Source: Impatiens glandulifera (lineage: Eukaryota > Streptophyta > Magnoliopsida > Ericales > Balsaminaceae). Taken from it: 64,000 nucleotides of DNA. The stretch spans positions 81,309,718-81,373,717 of the forward strand of contig NC_061862.1 in NCBI RefSeq assembly GCF_907164915.1, written 5' to 3'. The notes beneath the pieces were generated by a model. The model did no database searches. It saw only the letters and a list, made by a program, of their open reading frames with translations, and had not been told where the DNA came from. The position numbers and the translations under genes were made by a program. Below are positions 46,013 to 59,800 of the stretch, in pieces (position 1 is the stretch's first letter; each line of letters opens with the position of its first letter).

Positions 46013-49000
46013 CTTCGGTTACAACTTGATCTATCGTGCGATTAGATGAAATGCAAAATATTTACATAATTTTTACCTTTTGTTTTTTAATTACAATTTT
46101 TTTTATTAATCCATATTAAGCTTACCCAAATTCCAAATTCTAGATATGTCCCGACCCTCAACATTATATCCCTCATGCATGTTCGCAACGGGTAGTCTCT
46201 ACTCGAAAATAGTTAGTCATTTTCAATATTTGGGAAGATTGTTACACATGCGTTTTGAGTTCATAACTCTTTTACTCTTTTAATTATTATAATTTGCGTC
46301 TAACCCTATTCATTGCTTAGAGATGATTATATATGTCTATTATATTTAGACAATGTTGAGATTAAAGAGCCACGAACACGTCTCGAGCATTGAGAGAACA
46401 TAAATGTGAATTGAAAATTCACATGTTTCTTGATTGGAGTTCAAACTGTGACTCATTGTAGAAAATGGGTATACGAGCATAAGAAAATTCACATATATAA
46501 TTTTGGAGTATTTGAGCCCCATTTATAACACTGCAAAAGTCAAACATTTTCTCGAAAGTTTTTAAATATTCTGAAAATTTTTATACATGTCATGAATAAT
46601 ATTAAAAGCATGTTGTGATCGAGTTTGGAATTTTCGAAGTTGTAGAACTCTAATATGACAGTATAGAAAAAATGTTTCTCCAAATGTGCTCCAAAAATTC
46701 TAAATTTTTTTATGAAGGTCAAAAATAATTTTATGGACCTGCTGTAAATATTTTGTAAATTTTAAGAATGCAGAACTCAAGATATGATCTCTAAAAGATA
46801 GATCATTTTCTAAACAAGTACTAAAATTGATGGAAAAAGTTATTATTGTAGAAAATAATATTTTTGATCATCCTATATTTTTAGAATTTTTCTAAAATGA
46901 TTTAGAGCTTCCAATGTGTAGACACTCATTTTATACCCGATTTATAATTTTAAATAATCCTGATCGATTAAAATTATTTTCTAAAATCCTTTACAGGCTC
47001 ATTTGCAATGACTAAAATAAATAATTAATTTAGAAAATGGTGTCGTATCAACCAAATTTTAAAATGATTAAATTACGGAATACTTAAATAAAACATAAAA
47101 GAATATAAATAATTAGAAAAATTAAATAAACCAAACCAAATAAATAGCTAATATATATATATATATATTTTAATTACAATATTTTTATTTATTTTATAAA
47201 AATATGAAAGAATCAACGATGACTTAACTTAAATGCTAATTATAACGTGGTGCAGGCTATTGATAGAGGAATGAATTCCAGTTCTACCATACCACATTTT
47301 AATTGTCATTTTCCAAATACCACATTTTCATTGTCATTTTTATTCTCAAATTAAATCATTACATCTTCTACCATAATCCACTAATTACTTTATTTTATAA
47401 ATATAAATATATATAATTAAAAATAATAATACATATATTAAATAAAATATGGTACATAAATATTACAATAATATATATATATACTTAATTTTATAAATAT
47501 AATATATAGAATTAAAAACAATTATTATAAATTAAATAATTCAAATAAATATATAATCTAAAATAAAATACATTATATACACCTTTAATATTATTATTAC
47601 AATAAAATATATTATATTATTAAAATATTAAAATAACACATATATTTAACTTTTACTTAATTTTATAAGTATAATATATATAATTAAAACTAAACATATT
47701 AAATTAAATAATTAAAATAAAATATTTTACACTAAATTCCTAACCTTGAAATGGATTCTCAAATAAATCCAAAATAAATTGGTTAAAACGGTTAGAAGCA
47801 CGTAAAGGGAATCACCAAGAAATTTACGAGCAACGGTTTTGTGCCATTGTCATCATTCAGAAGTGTCTAGTTTGTCCCGCAAAGTTCAAAGGCAACAAGA
47901 GGGTAATTTGGAGTGAAGGTGGACACGTTAAATGGGAGAGGATTGTTTTAACTAGGGAGAGAGAGCAAGCTAGAGAGAAGGAGGAACAGAAGATAACCCG
48001 TTGCCAATGTTGCTTTGAAGCTTGGAGAGATTTCCGAAGGTTATGATCTAGGGATGTGTAAGGCTAGAGAAGATTTCTAAACGCTTGCTAGGATTGTTTT
48101 GAAACTTCAAAACCTAAGGGAAAGTCTTCACTTTTATTTTAATCCAATGTTCTAATGAAAACTACACTTACTAAAAATTGAGTTCATAATGCTTAGATTT
48201 TGTGTGTTTCATTGTTAATTGTATGATATGGATTTCAATCCATTGGCTAATTTGAGTCCATTATAATCCTATTAAATTTGAAAATCCAAATTTAATGTAA
48301 TCTAATGATGAAAATCATGTTCATGGCCTTTGTTTGAGATGTTTTGATTCATAATCGAGTGATAAATATGTTAGAAGTTATTAGTATGTTTATGAACATT
48401 TAGTTGATCTTTAAAACGATTTATAAGGTTTTGAGGTTTCAATGTGTTCATCCGATTTTTGTAAGAATCAAGATGCACTGTTGATGAAATGGTAGATCGA
48501 CAATGTTAACATGCTTTTTTAATCCTGTTGATTATTCTCATATGTCAATTTCTAAATTTGGTTGGAGGAATTTGTTCAAGCTCCAATGGATCTTGATGTT
48601 GTTGTTGCATTGTTTATGTTTATGAACTGATTATGGTATGTTTGTTCTTCTAATCCTATTAGATATTTTTTGAAAATTGGTTAAGACTTAAGAAGTATGA
48701 GTTATGATCATTTATTTTGGTTGGTTCGCTGTTGTGTGGATAAGAACGGGTAGGTCATTGTGTAAGAAAATACAAATATCTAGTTGTTTGGTTGCGGGTT
48801 TATTTTGTATTTTCGAATTACTTGCATTTCGAGACCCTTTAATATATAATAAAAATTCAAAAAAAAATATAAAATGACTAAATAAATATTTTCCAGCAAT
48901 AATATAAAAGAATAATAGCTTATGGCCTTGTTTGAAATATATTATTTTTTCCTAACTTTGATCTATTTCATTTTTTCCAGGTACTATTAAGATCACGCAT

Positions 49001-49214
49001 CATATACATGTATTCATCTCGATTTTACTTATTTATTTTCTCATACCATGATGACAATCTAGACTCATGCCTTAGGAACAGATTGATACAAATCTTTAGT
49101 CACATGATTATGTTTGGATTTATCCTTAGACGCATGTACTAGGATAGATTAAATAAACGAAGTGTAAAAGAAATATTTTGTGTAAAATGGCCAAAAGTTT
49201 ATAATAGAGACCGT
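46013..49214. other. Copy B of non-coding spacer
   Basis: Corresponds to 9506-12726: old repeat, AT-rich run (47150-47720), and the stretch also shared with 21101-21740. It differs from copy A by many one-base indels in homopolymers. No gene seen. Confidence 0.6.
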
Positions 49215-49817
49215 CAGGGGCGGAGCCAGGATGAAAAATTATTTGGGGCTGACTTCAACTTGCACCTCAGATTTAACTTTCTATGCTCCGTTTTTTCCTG
49301 TAATTGATACAATAAATTAATAAATTCAAACATATAAAATTAATAGTTTTTCTTTTAGCTTCCATAGTTGATAGTTCCATTATAACCCTAACAAAATTTA
49401 AATAAAACACACATAATATAATTTAATCCACTTCCTCCGATAACGATAATCGATTATATGTGCTCAGAAAATTTGATGGATGTGTTAGACATTTAAGAGA
49501 AAGAGAATAATTGTGTACATCATTATTCAATATAGTAAGATTATTTATACTTGAGTTAAATTAGCAATATAAGGAATCTATAATATAATATAATATATTA
49601 TAGAATATAATAAATTATATTATATAATATAATATAATAATATATCAATATAATATATTATTATATTATATACACTAACAGGATGAAAGAAGTTTGATCA
49701 TTCGATTAAATGGATAAATGTTAAAAAAGGAAAAGGGACAGTTGTTTATTCACTTTGACCTATTTTTTTTTTAAATTTAATTGGGGCTAGAGCCCACCAG
49801 CTCTGCTCCTGCTCCTG
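49215..49817. mobile_element. hAT-type MITE (copy B) with AT-rich extra block
   Basis: Ends as in 12727-13154. About 165 bp of ATAATATAATATATTATAG-type sequence at about 49535-49700 is present only here. Flanking 8-mers GAGACCGT and GATACTGT agree at six of eight bases. Confidence 0.6.
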
Positions 49818-50720
49818 GATACTGTTCATTTGATGTAAAAAAATGTTTATGACTCAATTAAAGGGAAACTGATGTTCTTAAAGCATAATTATTTTAACTT
49901 ATTTAAAATAAGTTAGAATAAAAAAAATGAAGCAAAAATTGACAGGGCCACAAAACGTTCAAGGATGTTAGACATAATTATTTTGAAAACAAGCTTTGGC
50001 TCTTCTTCCTCGTGAACTTCATCCAGTGATGGCAAAGCCTTAGGCCAATAACTTCATCAGTGATGCTCCAATCCAGACAACTCTGGGAGGTTCGTCCTCG
50101 TAGCGGTTCATTTCCTAGAGATTCCAATACATAAACATCGACAATGTCTGGATCTCTTTCTTCAACGACGAACGCAAGATAAGACTGATTATGAGTAGCG
50201 GACATCATTGAGGTTTGTCGACACATCAAGTTAATTAATTATGTGAGAGGCTCCTTCACCTCGTCGCGCTAGCTATTGTGAATGATGTACGAAATCAAAC
50301 TAAAATCATTATCCGCGTCTTCCTTTGCAGATTAATTTTTCAGCAATGACTGATTTTTCTCACAGAGTTTACTTCATCTCGACCTTAAATCAGATGACTT
50401 CATCACGCTTCGATCTGCCTTTTCTCTAGAGAGCAAAGCATCTGTGAATCATGAATTCACAACCTCCGTCTTCAATCAGCAACGATGAGCTCGTGAGAGA
50501 AAATTTTAACCTAACCTAGTTCTTTCTCTAGACTAACCACACATATCTCTAACTTAGCTAGATTCTATCAGGAAGGGGTAACCCAATCCAATCAAACTAT
50601 CGCATCACATAGCAATATCATTAACTATAATGTTTACATCTTTTACATTTTTCTCTAATATTTTTTATTGTATGTGTAATTAATGTTGATTAATCAAATA
50701 ATTTCATACTCTTAAAAAAA
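49818..50720. other. Intergenic; open minus frame of unknown meaning
   Basis: A minus frame at 49978-50229 (83 codons, Asp/Glu-containing, with no domain I know) is open here. The same stretch in copy A (about 13325-13560) is shifted by indels. The block ends at an A-run joining U3. Confidence 0.35.
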
Positions 50721-50869
50721 CCTAAACAATTAGCAATTTATACCACGTACAATGGAGATCTCCAACTCCAACACTAAGAAAAATAGCTAAAAAAATAGCT
50801 AAAGCTTCAAGAACATTAACAATGGACGATCTTTCTTTTATCTCTCTAAAAAATCTTTCCTTCTTTTTT
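50721..50869. repeat. U3 segment copy 3, first piece
   Basis: GCAATTTATACCACG..CAATGGAGATCTCCAACTCC matches 20375 onward. It is interrupted at a T-run by the Copia insertion at 50870 and continues at 55187. Confidence 0.7.
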
Positions 50870-51325
50870 TGTTGGAATTTTTAGGGTCACTTGTATAATA
50901 AATAATTGTGCATGTGTCATATTTAATATAAGCCAAAAAAATGTGATCTAATGTGAAATTAAGTTTATGGCTTATGGGTGTATTTGTCATGAAAATAAAG
51001 TGAGGATACCTAAGTGACATTTTTAATTTTATGAAGGGGCTAAATTAGAAATTGTCAAACTATAATAACTAACTTATTGTTGGTTATATGTAAGGTCCCC
51101 ATTTGAAGTAACGTCAATTCTCCATTGCGTCCCCATCAACAGAGAGAGAAATCAATTGACTTACTCATCAGATGGGAAGAACCATTCCACATAAAGAAAG
51201 TCTAAAGGAAAGAGAAGATTCACAATTCATGCGATTAATTAAGGTTAATTAAGGTACGCTTCTGCCGCATTCAGATTTTAATTTCTCACATATTAAATTA
51301 TGATCTAATTAGGATAATTCTAATA
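50870..51325 (+). repeat. 5' LTR of 50870-55186 element
   Basis: TGTTGGAATTTTTAGGG...GATAATTCTAATA; the final CA has become TA. About seven substitutions and four indels separate it from the 3' LTR, including a 10-bp TTAATTAAGG duplication. Confidence 0.88.
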
Positions 51326-51328
51326 ATT

Positions 51329-51341
51329 GGTATCAGAGCCA
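51329..51341 (+). promoter_or_regulatory. Primer-binding site (tRNA-iMet)
   Basis: TGGTATCAGAGCC begins three to four bases after the 5' LTR and matches the complement of the plant initiator tRNA-Met 3' end, the usual Copia primer site. Confidence 0.85.
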
Positions 51342-51767
51342 TCCTAATTTAATTATGTGAGAAGATTTTATATCATTCGGTTTAAGATATATATGCATGA
51401 ATTTATGATAATTTCAAATAATATATATATTGACAATTTTAAATCACATCAATAATATTATTAGGAATAAATATATTGATTTTGATAATATTATTAAGAA
51501 TATATATATTTTAGATATGAAATTTTAAATCGGATTATATATATATATATTTCATTAATATTGATATATCTTTAAATTAAGATTATAGGATATATCATGA
51601 AGATTGATGCGAGATATTTGAATTATCTCATAAGATCCCTAGATTTAGGGATATTTAGTTTTCGAATTATATATATTGGTTTTGATAATTTCAAATCATT
51701 AGGAATATGTATTGATTTTGTTATCATGAAGAATATATATATATAGATTTGAAAATTTTAATCTGAA

Positions 51768-51811
<44 letters not shown>

Positions 51812-52079
51812 CTTTCAAGATTTATATATTCTGAATTAAAATTAAATTTTATGAAATCTATCATAAAATATGAAAAATGATGATAGATTAAGGGATATTT
51901 GAATTTATGATTATTAAGATAAGATCTCAATATTCTAATTTTCTCTCTCATAATTTCGGAATATATGGATATTGATTTCGGAATATATGGATATATTGAT
52001 TTTTCCAATAATATGGAATAATTGATTAAAGAATATAAAGATTTATGATATTATTTATTAATGTTTACTAGATTTAGAT

Positions 52080-52370
52080 TCATGATAATTAGATTCTCGT
52101 TTAGATTTTCTAGTTAAAAGAGGAATTTTCTGTTTTAAAGTTTAGATTTTATCGTTAAAGGGAGAAATTCTCTGTTTTAAATTGACCGTGTTTAGATTTT
52201 CTTGTTAAACGGTTTAGATTTTCTCGTTAAAGGGGTTAAAGGGAGAAATTCTCTATTTTAAATTGACCGTGTTTAGATTTTCTTGTTAAACGGTTTAGAT
52301 TTTCTCGTTAAAGTTAAAGGGGTTAAAGGGAGAAATTCTTTGTTTTAAATTGACCGTGTTTTAAATTGAC
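52080..52370. repeat. About 81-87 bp tandem repeat in Copia interior
   Basis: AGGGAGAAATTCT starts at 52159, 52240 and 52327. Each is followed by TTTTAAATTGACCGTGTTT, and TTAGATTTTCTTGTTAAACGG in the first two. Three units. Confidence 0.75.
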
Positions 52371-53939
52371 GGTTGATATTTGTTGTTAAGGGATTAAATA
52401 ATATATAATATATTATAAATCAAGAGATAATTAAGGAATAATGTTTAAGATTATATATATAAATCAATATATAATAAAAAATTAGTTATATCCTTTATTT
52501 TAGAATTAAAAGATTAAGGTTGATGATTATTATTAAATGAAGAAATAATTGGATTTCAGCCACAAGAATAGTTGAAATTTGGTTAAATAAATCATGAAGA
52601 TTTATACTTTTATTTTATTAATATAAAATATTACAAATTTCAAATTTAAGAAGTAAGATTTGACTTATTGTATAATTTTATTTTTTATAATAAAATAAAT
52701 TACATGTCTTTTTGGAAAAATATATATTATTGATTTGGGTTATATACAATAATATGACATTTAAATTTAAAATAATGATATTATTGTTCATTATTTGGAT
52801 TGTATTGATTGATACAAATAATCACCAAAGTGACAATGTTTGTTGAAATTAATTCAAGACAATTTTGAATGGTAGTATTGTGTAATTCATGTGATTATAT
52901 TATTTGGTCCAAAGGCTGATAATTAATTGACAGAATTGCATTAATACTTGTGATGATAAATATGTAATAATTATAAAGTCTTATTTATGTAAATAATTAA
53001 TTTATCCAAAGATAGATTGATTATTTGACATGTCTTATTATTAATGTTTGATCATTACACCAAAATACTATTAGCAATTAATATTACTATCCAAAGACTT
53101 GATATTAATGTTGCATTAAGTATTTTGAGATGGGATAAATCATTATTTGAATTTAATTGTTACTTAAGTTTATAAATGTGAGCAACTATTTTATTAAATA
53201 TTCTAAGTGATTAAGGGCTATAATTTTTTGTTATGTCAAGATAAAGATAGTTTTTTTTTTTTGACGAGACTGCAATAATTTTTTTTTTTGAGGATATTGA
53301 GTTTGAGGGGAGAAATGATTGTGTCTTTAAAAATGATTTAGATCAATAATTCCTATTGTGAAAGATTTGATTTATATCTCAAGTGTTTTTTACATTGATA
53401 AGGATTTTATTGATATTGAGGATAATGTTCAAAAATCAAGAGTAACAAGACAATATGATCAAACTCATTAAGTACAAACTCAACAACCTCAAAATCAAGT
53501 GTCTTTATGATAATCCAATTTAATTGAATTACTCTTTAAGACAATTTGGTACCCGTTACATATTTTGATATGGAGCTTCACCATAGTAGATGTTAAGGGG
53601 TTTTTCAATAGAGACATTGAAAAACAATTTGGTGCAATGAGAATACTTTGTGTCGAGAGACCAAATTAATATGGTTTGCAAATTAAAGAAACTCATCTAT
53701 AGACTTAAAGAAGCGTCTCGTTAGTGATACCACAAATTTCACAAAATAACAATTCTCTCTTTTGGTTTTGAGGTGAATTTAATTGATTATTTGTGTATCA
53801 CAAGTTCAGTGGGAGTAAACGTCTATTTATGGTTTTATATATGGGTGACATTTTGTTTGTCACAAATTTTGTTTGACATTAAATAGCCCAATTGTTATGA
53901 AATATTTGAAAAGAATTAAGAATTAAATGCTCACATATA

Positions 53940-54140
53940 GGAAGTCGGATAGTCTTGAGATCATTGAGTATTCTGACTCCGATATTACGGGATGCCAAAA
54001 TAGTATGAAATCTACTTTGGGTAATATTTTTCGCTAGCTGGTTTTGTCGTTTATTGAAAAAGTGTCAAACAAACACTTATGGCGTCATCCACTATTGCAG
54101 CGAAATTTATGACATGTTACTAGGCATCAAATTAAGTGAT
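53940..54140 (+). pseudogene. Copia RNase H scrap
   Basis: Different frames read a SDSDI-type motif, then KSVKQTLMASST and a following CY..SN, which recall the conserved Copia RNase H end. Stops and shifts throughout. Confidence 0.6.
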
Positions 54141-54733
54141 TTTGACATCAAGTTTATTTTATGAAATAAATGATACAAAGTGGATAGATTTCTATAAAAT
54201 ATATATGTACAATCTCTATGGTTATGAACCTCATGAAAATAAGTTTATCATCTAATGTCTTTCATGAGGATATTGCTCGTATGAGTGTTGTAGAGATCAC
54301 CGATCTCTAATTTCAGTGGGAGTTTGTAATTTTGACATCTTCCAGTTTAATTATTTTATAAATATTTATAAAGTTTTTTATTCTGATCAGAAATTAAGTA
54401 TTATTCAGTTCATTACACTTTGTATAATTATGTTTAAAGTATGATCTCACTAAAGTTAAGTAGGACCAGTTGAAAATTGACATGAAAAGATCACCTTGCA
54501 TGAAATTTTCATTCCTCACATTCATGATATGATTTGTCAATTAATTGTATTGATTTATGTGATCATTGTTGGGTCTAGTTGTGCTTAAATACAACGACGA
54601 GCTCTTTGGTCCTATATTGATATAATTAATTGATAAAATTGTTTATACAACATATGATTAAGATGACATAAAACTTCAGGCGCATTATGGTTGATACATT
54701 TATTTTTTGTACATACGTGACCCAGTGGGAGAT

Positions 54734-55186
54734 TGTTGAAATTTTTAGGGTCACTTGTATAATAAATAATTGTGCATGTGTCATATTTAATATAAGCCAA
54801 AATAATGTGATCTAATGTGAAATTAAGTTTATGGCTTATGGGTGTATTTGTCATGAAAATAAAGTGAGGATACCTAAGTGACATTTTTAATTTTATGAAG
54901 GGGCTAAATTAGAAATTGTCAAACTATAATAACTAACTTATTGTTGGTTATATGTAATGGTAATGGTCCCCATTTGAAGTAACGTCAATTCTCCTTTGCG
55001 TCCCCATCAACAGAGAGAGAAATCAATTGACTTACTCATCAGATGGAAGAACCATTCCACATAAAGAAAGTCTAAAGGAAAGAGAAGATTCACAATTCAT
55101 GCGATTAATTAAGGTACGCTTCCGCCGCATTCAAGATTTTAATTTCTCACACATTAAATTAGGATCTAATTAGGATAATTCTAACA
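54734..55186 (+). repeat. 3' LTR of 50870-55186 element
   Basis: TGTTGAAATTTTTAGGG...GATAATTCTAACA, preceded by the polypurine tract at 54721-54733. Confidence 0.88.
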
Positions 55187-55402
55187 TTTTTCTCCCTTGA
55201 TCTTCTGATCTAGCCGTTTCATCGTGAGCCTCGTGATCCTGGCGTCTCCGTCCTGGCTTGTCTTCTGAGACCATGAACTAAATTTTTACGAAAGCATCAG
55301 ACACGTAGGAGATGAAAGGGAAAAGAGGGATATGGGTTCTTTGTTGGCGTCGAGGCCCTATTTGTTTGAATTCGAAGATTGGGCATCTGTGCCTAAGCCT
55401 TG
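55187..55402. repeat. U3 segment copy 3, middle piece
   Basis: Continues U3 (TCGTGATCCTCGCGTCTCCGTC-like text, GGAGATGAAAGGGAAA, CTAGGCCCTGCTTGTTTG-like text) up to GCCTAAGCCTTG, where the second Copia is inserted. CCTTG at 55398-55402 is its target duplication. Confidence 0.75.
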
Positions 55403-56321
55403 TGTCGGTAATCTTATCTCATAAATTTTATACGTAAATAATATATGAAAATAATACAATGATAATAAAACATATAAAACAGATAATTTAAGAAATTAAG
55501 AAAAATCTTCTCGTTTGCTTCGAGGCCTGTGGAATCACAGTTCCCTTAAAACAGTTTCACTGTCTCCCGTTTGTGCTGAAGAGTTTCGTCGGTGGCTGTT
55601 TCCCATGGTACAACGGAACCTGCAATGATTTAGCACAGAAAAACCACTGCAACAGCGAACTAGACAAAAATACCTGAATCACAATCACCTGGTTTTGCAC
55701 AAAAATGGTTGAGTCAAGAATCTCGAAGAACACTTACAAGAACACTAACAAGAACAAGGAAAGACTTTAGAATTCTATAGTAAGAAGTGATAAGATAATG
55801 TATGGAGAGGAATACAATGTGAAGGGATATTTATAGTTGAAAATTAAACTCATAATCAATTCTTTAATCCAACGGTCACTAATCCCTCATCCATTCATTC
55901 AACGGTTATCGTTGTTTGCCTTTTCATCATCTTTACAAGTTACATCATACAATAAATATTTTGTAGTTACAATAACAATTAACATCATTTGTTAATTGCC
56001 TCATTCAAGACATTTATGTTAATTGTAACAATTAACAAATTTAATTCACAATGAATTTTATGTGAATTTTATTTGGATGAAATTCCACCTTAATTCACAT
56101 TTGAATTTCATGTGAATTTCATTTGGATTAATTTCACTTTAATTCACATTTGAATTTCATGTGAATTTCATTTGGATTAATTTCACTTTAATTCACATTT
56201 GAATTTCATGTGAATTTCATTTGGATTAATTTCACACTTAATTCACATTTGAATTTGGTGTGAATTTCATTAGCCCAAATATCATTTCCATTTAATTAAT
56301 GGAATTAGTTTAATTCCAACA
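55403..56321 (-). repeat. 3' LTR with 49-bp internal repeats (four units)
   Basis: Begins TGTCGGTAATC on the plus strand and ends TTTAATTCCAACA. The unit AATTCACATTTGAATTTCAT... (49 bp) occurs four times at about 56085-56260. Confidence 0.88.
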
Positions 56322-56823
56322 ATTTTCCACATTAATGGAAATTGAAAGATTAATCCGGTGAAAGGTTCAACAATTAAATTCTACATAGGATAGGTAGGTG
56401 TAACCCTTTGAACCTTCCCTTATGAAAGTATATAACTTTACTAGCCGATTAGTAAACTTGATGTCCTTGAACTATTCTGCCTTTTGTGTAAACGATTACA
56501 CACTTTCACATAGAATTCTTCCTGATATATGTCAGTTCTCATGATTGTGTTCGTTTTGGCCATGAACACTCGCTTGGTTCAGTGAGATGGTCTAGAATTG
56601 AGCCGTGCAATTCTTTTGAAGCGACCCCACTTCTCTCTCACATAGGTGATCTCTTTATTCATAAAGAATCATTAAAAGCTTGTGTGCTTATCCTTTCCCG
56701 AAATGCTATTTTATCGTAGGATTTTTTACCCATAGCAATCTACCAAGTTTAGTACAATTAGGTTGTCCCATTGAACCTAGTTCTTGGGATTTCCAGTCAT
56801 CATAGGTTGGGTTTCCCTTCATA

Positions 56824-59800
56824 CTAACTTATTGTAGGCTTAAATCTCATTTCTTGTGAGGACTTTAACACGAACTCTCTATTTAACCCTTTGGTTAGTG
56901 GATCCGCAATATTATCTTTTGATTTTATGTAATCAATTGAGATAATTCCAGTAGAGAGTAATTGTCTAATGGTATTATGTCTACGACGTATATGTCTAGA
57001 CTTACCATTATACATATGACTCTTAGCTCATCCAATCGCAGATTGACTATCACAATGAATAGAAATTGCTGGTACGGGCTTAGACCATATTGGAATATCT
57101 TCTAAGAATAGACATAGTCATTCAGCTTCTTTACCACATTTGTCAAGAGCTATAAATTCAGATTCCATCGTGGATCTAGCAATAACAGTTTGTTTAGAAG
57201 ATTTTTAAGATATATCTGCACCTCCAAGCGTAAATACATATCCACTTGTTGACTTAAAGTCTTTCATATCTGAAATCCAATTAGCATCAGTGTACCCTTC
57301 GATAACAGCAGGATGTCTCGTGTAGTGCAGACCATAATCACGAGTATTTCTTAAATACCTAAGTAATCGTACAATGGCTTTCCAATGATTATTACCCGGA
57401 TTACTCGTGTATCTACTTAGTTTGTTTACTGCATAGGCTATACCTGGTCTTGTACAACTCATTAAGTACAGATTCCCAATTATTCGAGAATATTCTAATT
57501 GAGAAACACTCTTTCCGCAATTTTTAGATAGATGTTGACTCGTATCTATCGGAGTCTTAGTCAATGCAGAATCATCCTTGTTAAATTTTTCAAGGATCTT
57601 ATCCACATAGTGTAATTGACTTAGAACTATCCATTCTGATGTTCTAATCACTTTGATTCCAAGAATCACATCAGTCAATCCCATATCTTTCATGTCAAAT
57701 TTTGAATTTAACATATCTTTAGTGGATTTAACCATTTTATCATTACTTCCAATGATAAGTATGTCATCTACATAAAGACATAAAATGACGTAACCATTTG
57801 TTGTGTCTTTAATATAAATACATTTATCACATTCATTGATCTTAAATCCACTTGAGATCATAGCATGATCAAATTTCTCATGCCATTATTTTGGAGTTTG
57901 TTTTAAGCCATACAATGACTTAACCAATTTACAAACTTTATTTTCTTGCCCTTGAGAAGAAAACCCTTGAGGTTGATCTATGTAAATTTCTTCTTCCAAG
58001 TCTCCATTTAAGAAAGCTGTTTTTACGTCCATTTGATGAACTTCTAGATTGCGCAAAGAAGCAATCGCAAGAATCAATCGAATAGAAGTTATTCTCGTAA
58101 CTGGAGAATATGTATCAAAATAATCAAGACCTTCTCGTTGGCGATATCCTTTTACCACCAGTCTTGCCTTATATTTATCAATTGATCCATCAGCTTTCAT
58201 TTTCCTTTTGAAAATCCATTGGCAACCTAGTGGTTTATTTCCCGGAGGCAGATCCACTAGTTCCCATGTATGGTTTTTTAAGATAGATTGTATCTCACTA
58301 TTAATTGCCTCTTTCCATAGAGGCCCTTCAGATGAGGTAATTGCATCATTATACGTTTGAGGTTCACTTTCCATCATGAAAGTAATAAAATCTGGACCAA
58401 ATGATTTTTCAGTTCTAGCTCGTTTACTTCGTCTAAGTTCAACCTCAATTTCATTCTCCTTTTCTTGTTCATCTAGTTCAAGAAATCTTTTAGGAGAATG
58501 TTGTTCTTCATTAGACTTATATGGAAGTATATGTTCAAAGAACGATGCATATCTCGATTCCATTATCGTATTCTTATGAATATCTAGAATGTCCGATTTA
58601 AACACAAGAAAACGATAAACACTATTGTTATGTGCATATCCAATAAATATACAATCAACAATTTTTGGTCCAACTTTTACCTTTTTAGGTAATGGTATGG
58701 CTACCTTAGCTAGACACCCCCACATTCATAAGTATTCATATGATGGTTTTCTTTCATGCCACAACTCATATGGACTCTTATCTAACTTCTTACGTGGAAC
58801 CTTATTTAAAAGGTAGTTAGCCGTCAAAATAGCTTCTCCCCACATGTTTTGTGGTAGACCAGAACTTAATAGAAGTGAATTCATCATTTCTTTTAATGTT
58901 CTATTTTTTCTCTCAGCCGTACCATTTTGCTGAGGAGAATAAGGTGATGTCGTCTCATGGATTATACCATGTTGAGCACATAACTCGGAAAAAGGTGATT
59001 CATATTCACCTCCTCTATCACTTCTTAACACCTTGATCTTTTTACCAAGTTAGTTTTCAACCTCATTTTTATAGAGAGTGAATTTCTATATGGCTTCATC
59101 TTTACTTTTAAGAATATACACATAACAATATTTTGTGTTATCATCAATAAAAGTAATGAAGTATTTTCCTCCACCACATGTTGGTGTTCCTTTTAAATCA
59201 CACACATCTGTATGAATTAAATCAAGCGGTCTATTACCTCTTTCAACGTTTCAATAGGATGACCTCGTCAATTTTGCTTCAACACAAATTTTACACTTGT
59301 GTTTCTTATTAATTTCGAATGTAGGTATATTATTCAGTTTTATTAATCGATGCATCGAATCATAATTAATATGACCTAGTCTACCATGCCATAAAATGGA
59401 AGACTCCAACAAATAAATAGAAGACTTATTATTTTCATTCATACTTGGCTTAACTGCCATTACATTTAGCTTAAAAAGCCCATCAGTAGCATAACCTCTA
59501 CCTACAAACATTCCACCTTTGGATAAAATAATTTTATCCGACTCAATCACAATTCTAAAACCATGCTTACTTAGAAGAGATCCGGATATCAAATTTTTCC
59601 GAATCTCTGGAACATACAACACATTAGTCAATGTTAAATCTTTCCCTGAAGACAACCTTAACACCACTTTTCCTTCACCTTGTATGTCAGAAGTGGCAGA
59701 GTTTCCCATGAACAGCTTTTCACCATTCTTCACTTCTTCGAGGCTTGAAAATACTTCTTTGTTGGAGCAAACATGTCTTGTAGCTCCTGTGTCAACCCAC

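Larger units (their letters stand above)
36831..50720. repeat. 14-kb segmental duplication, copy B
   Basis: Partner of 1-14060 (see there). The right limit is at CTTAAAAAAA near 50719, where it abuts a truncated U3 segment. In copy A the next recognisable feature is the 3' end of MFT-like copy 1, 230 bp on; here that gene is absent. Confidence 0.93.
50870..55186 (+). mobile_element. Non-autonomous/decayed Copia element with intact ends
   Basis: Paired LTRs of 456 and 453 bp, 5-bp target duplication TTTTT (50865-50869, 55187-55191), a primer-binding site TGGTATCAGAGCC complementary to initiator tRNA-Met at 51329, and polypurine tract CCCAGTGGGAGAT before the 3' LTR. The 3.4-kb interior has no ORF over 70 codons apart from chance ones; only scraps of RNase H remain near 53940-54140. 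It belongs to the common plant Copia type using this PBS and PPT. It was probably mobilised in trans. Confidence 0.9.

Noticed and set aside
49978..50229. Minus ORF of 83 codons as a gene
   Set aside because: Copy A of the same sequence is shifted by indels, there are no introns or homologous domains I know, and it lies beside a MITE.
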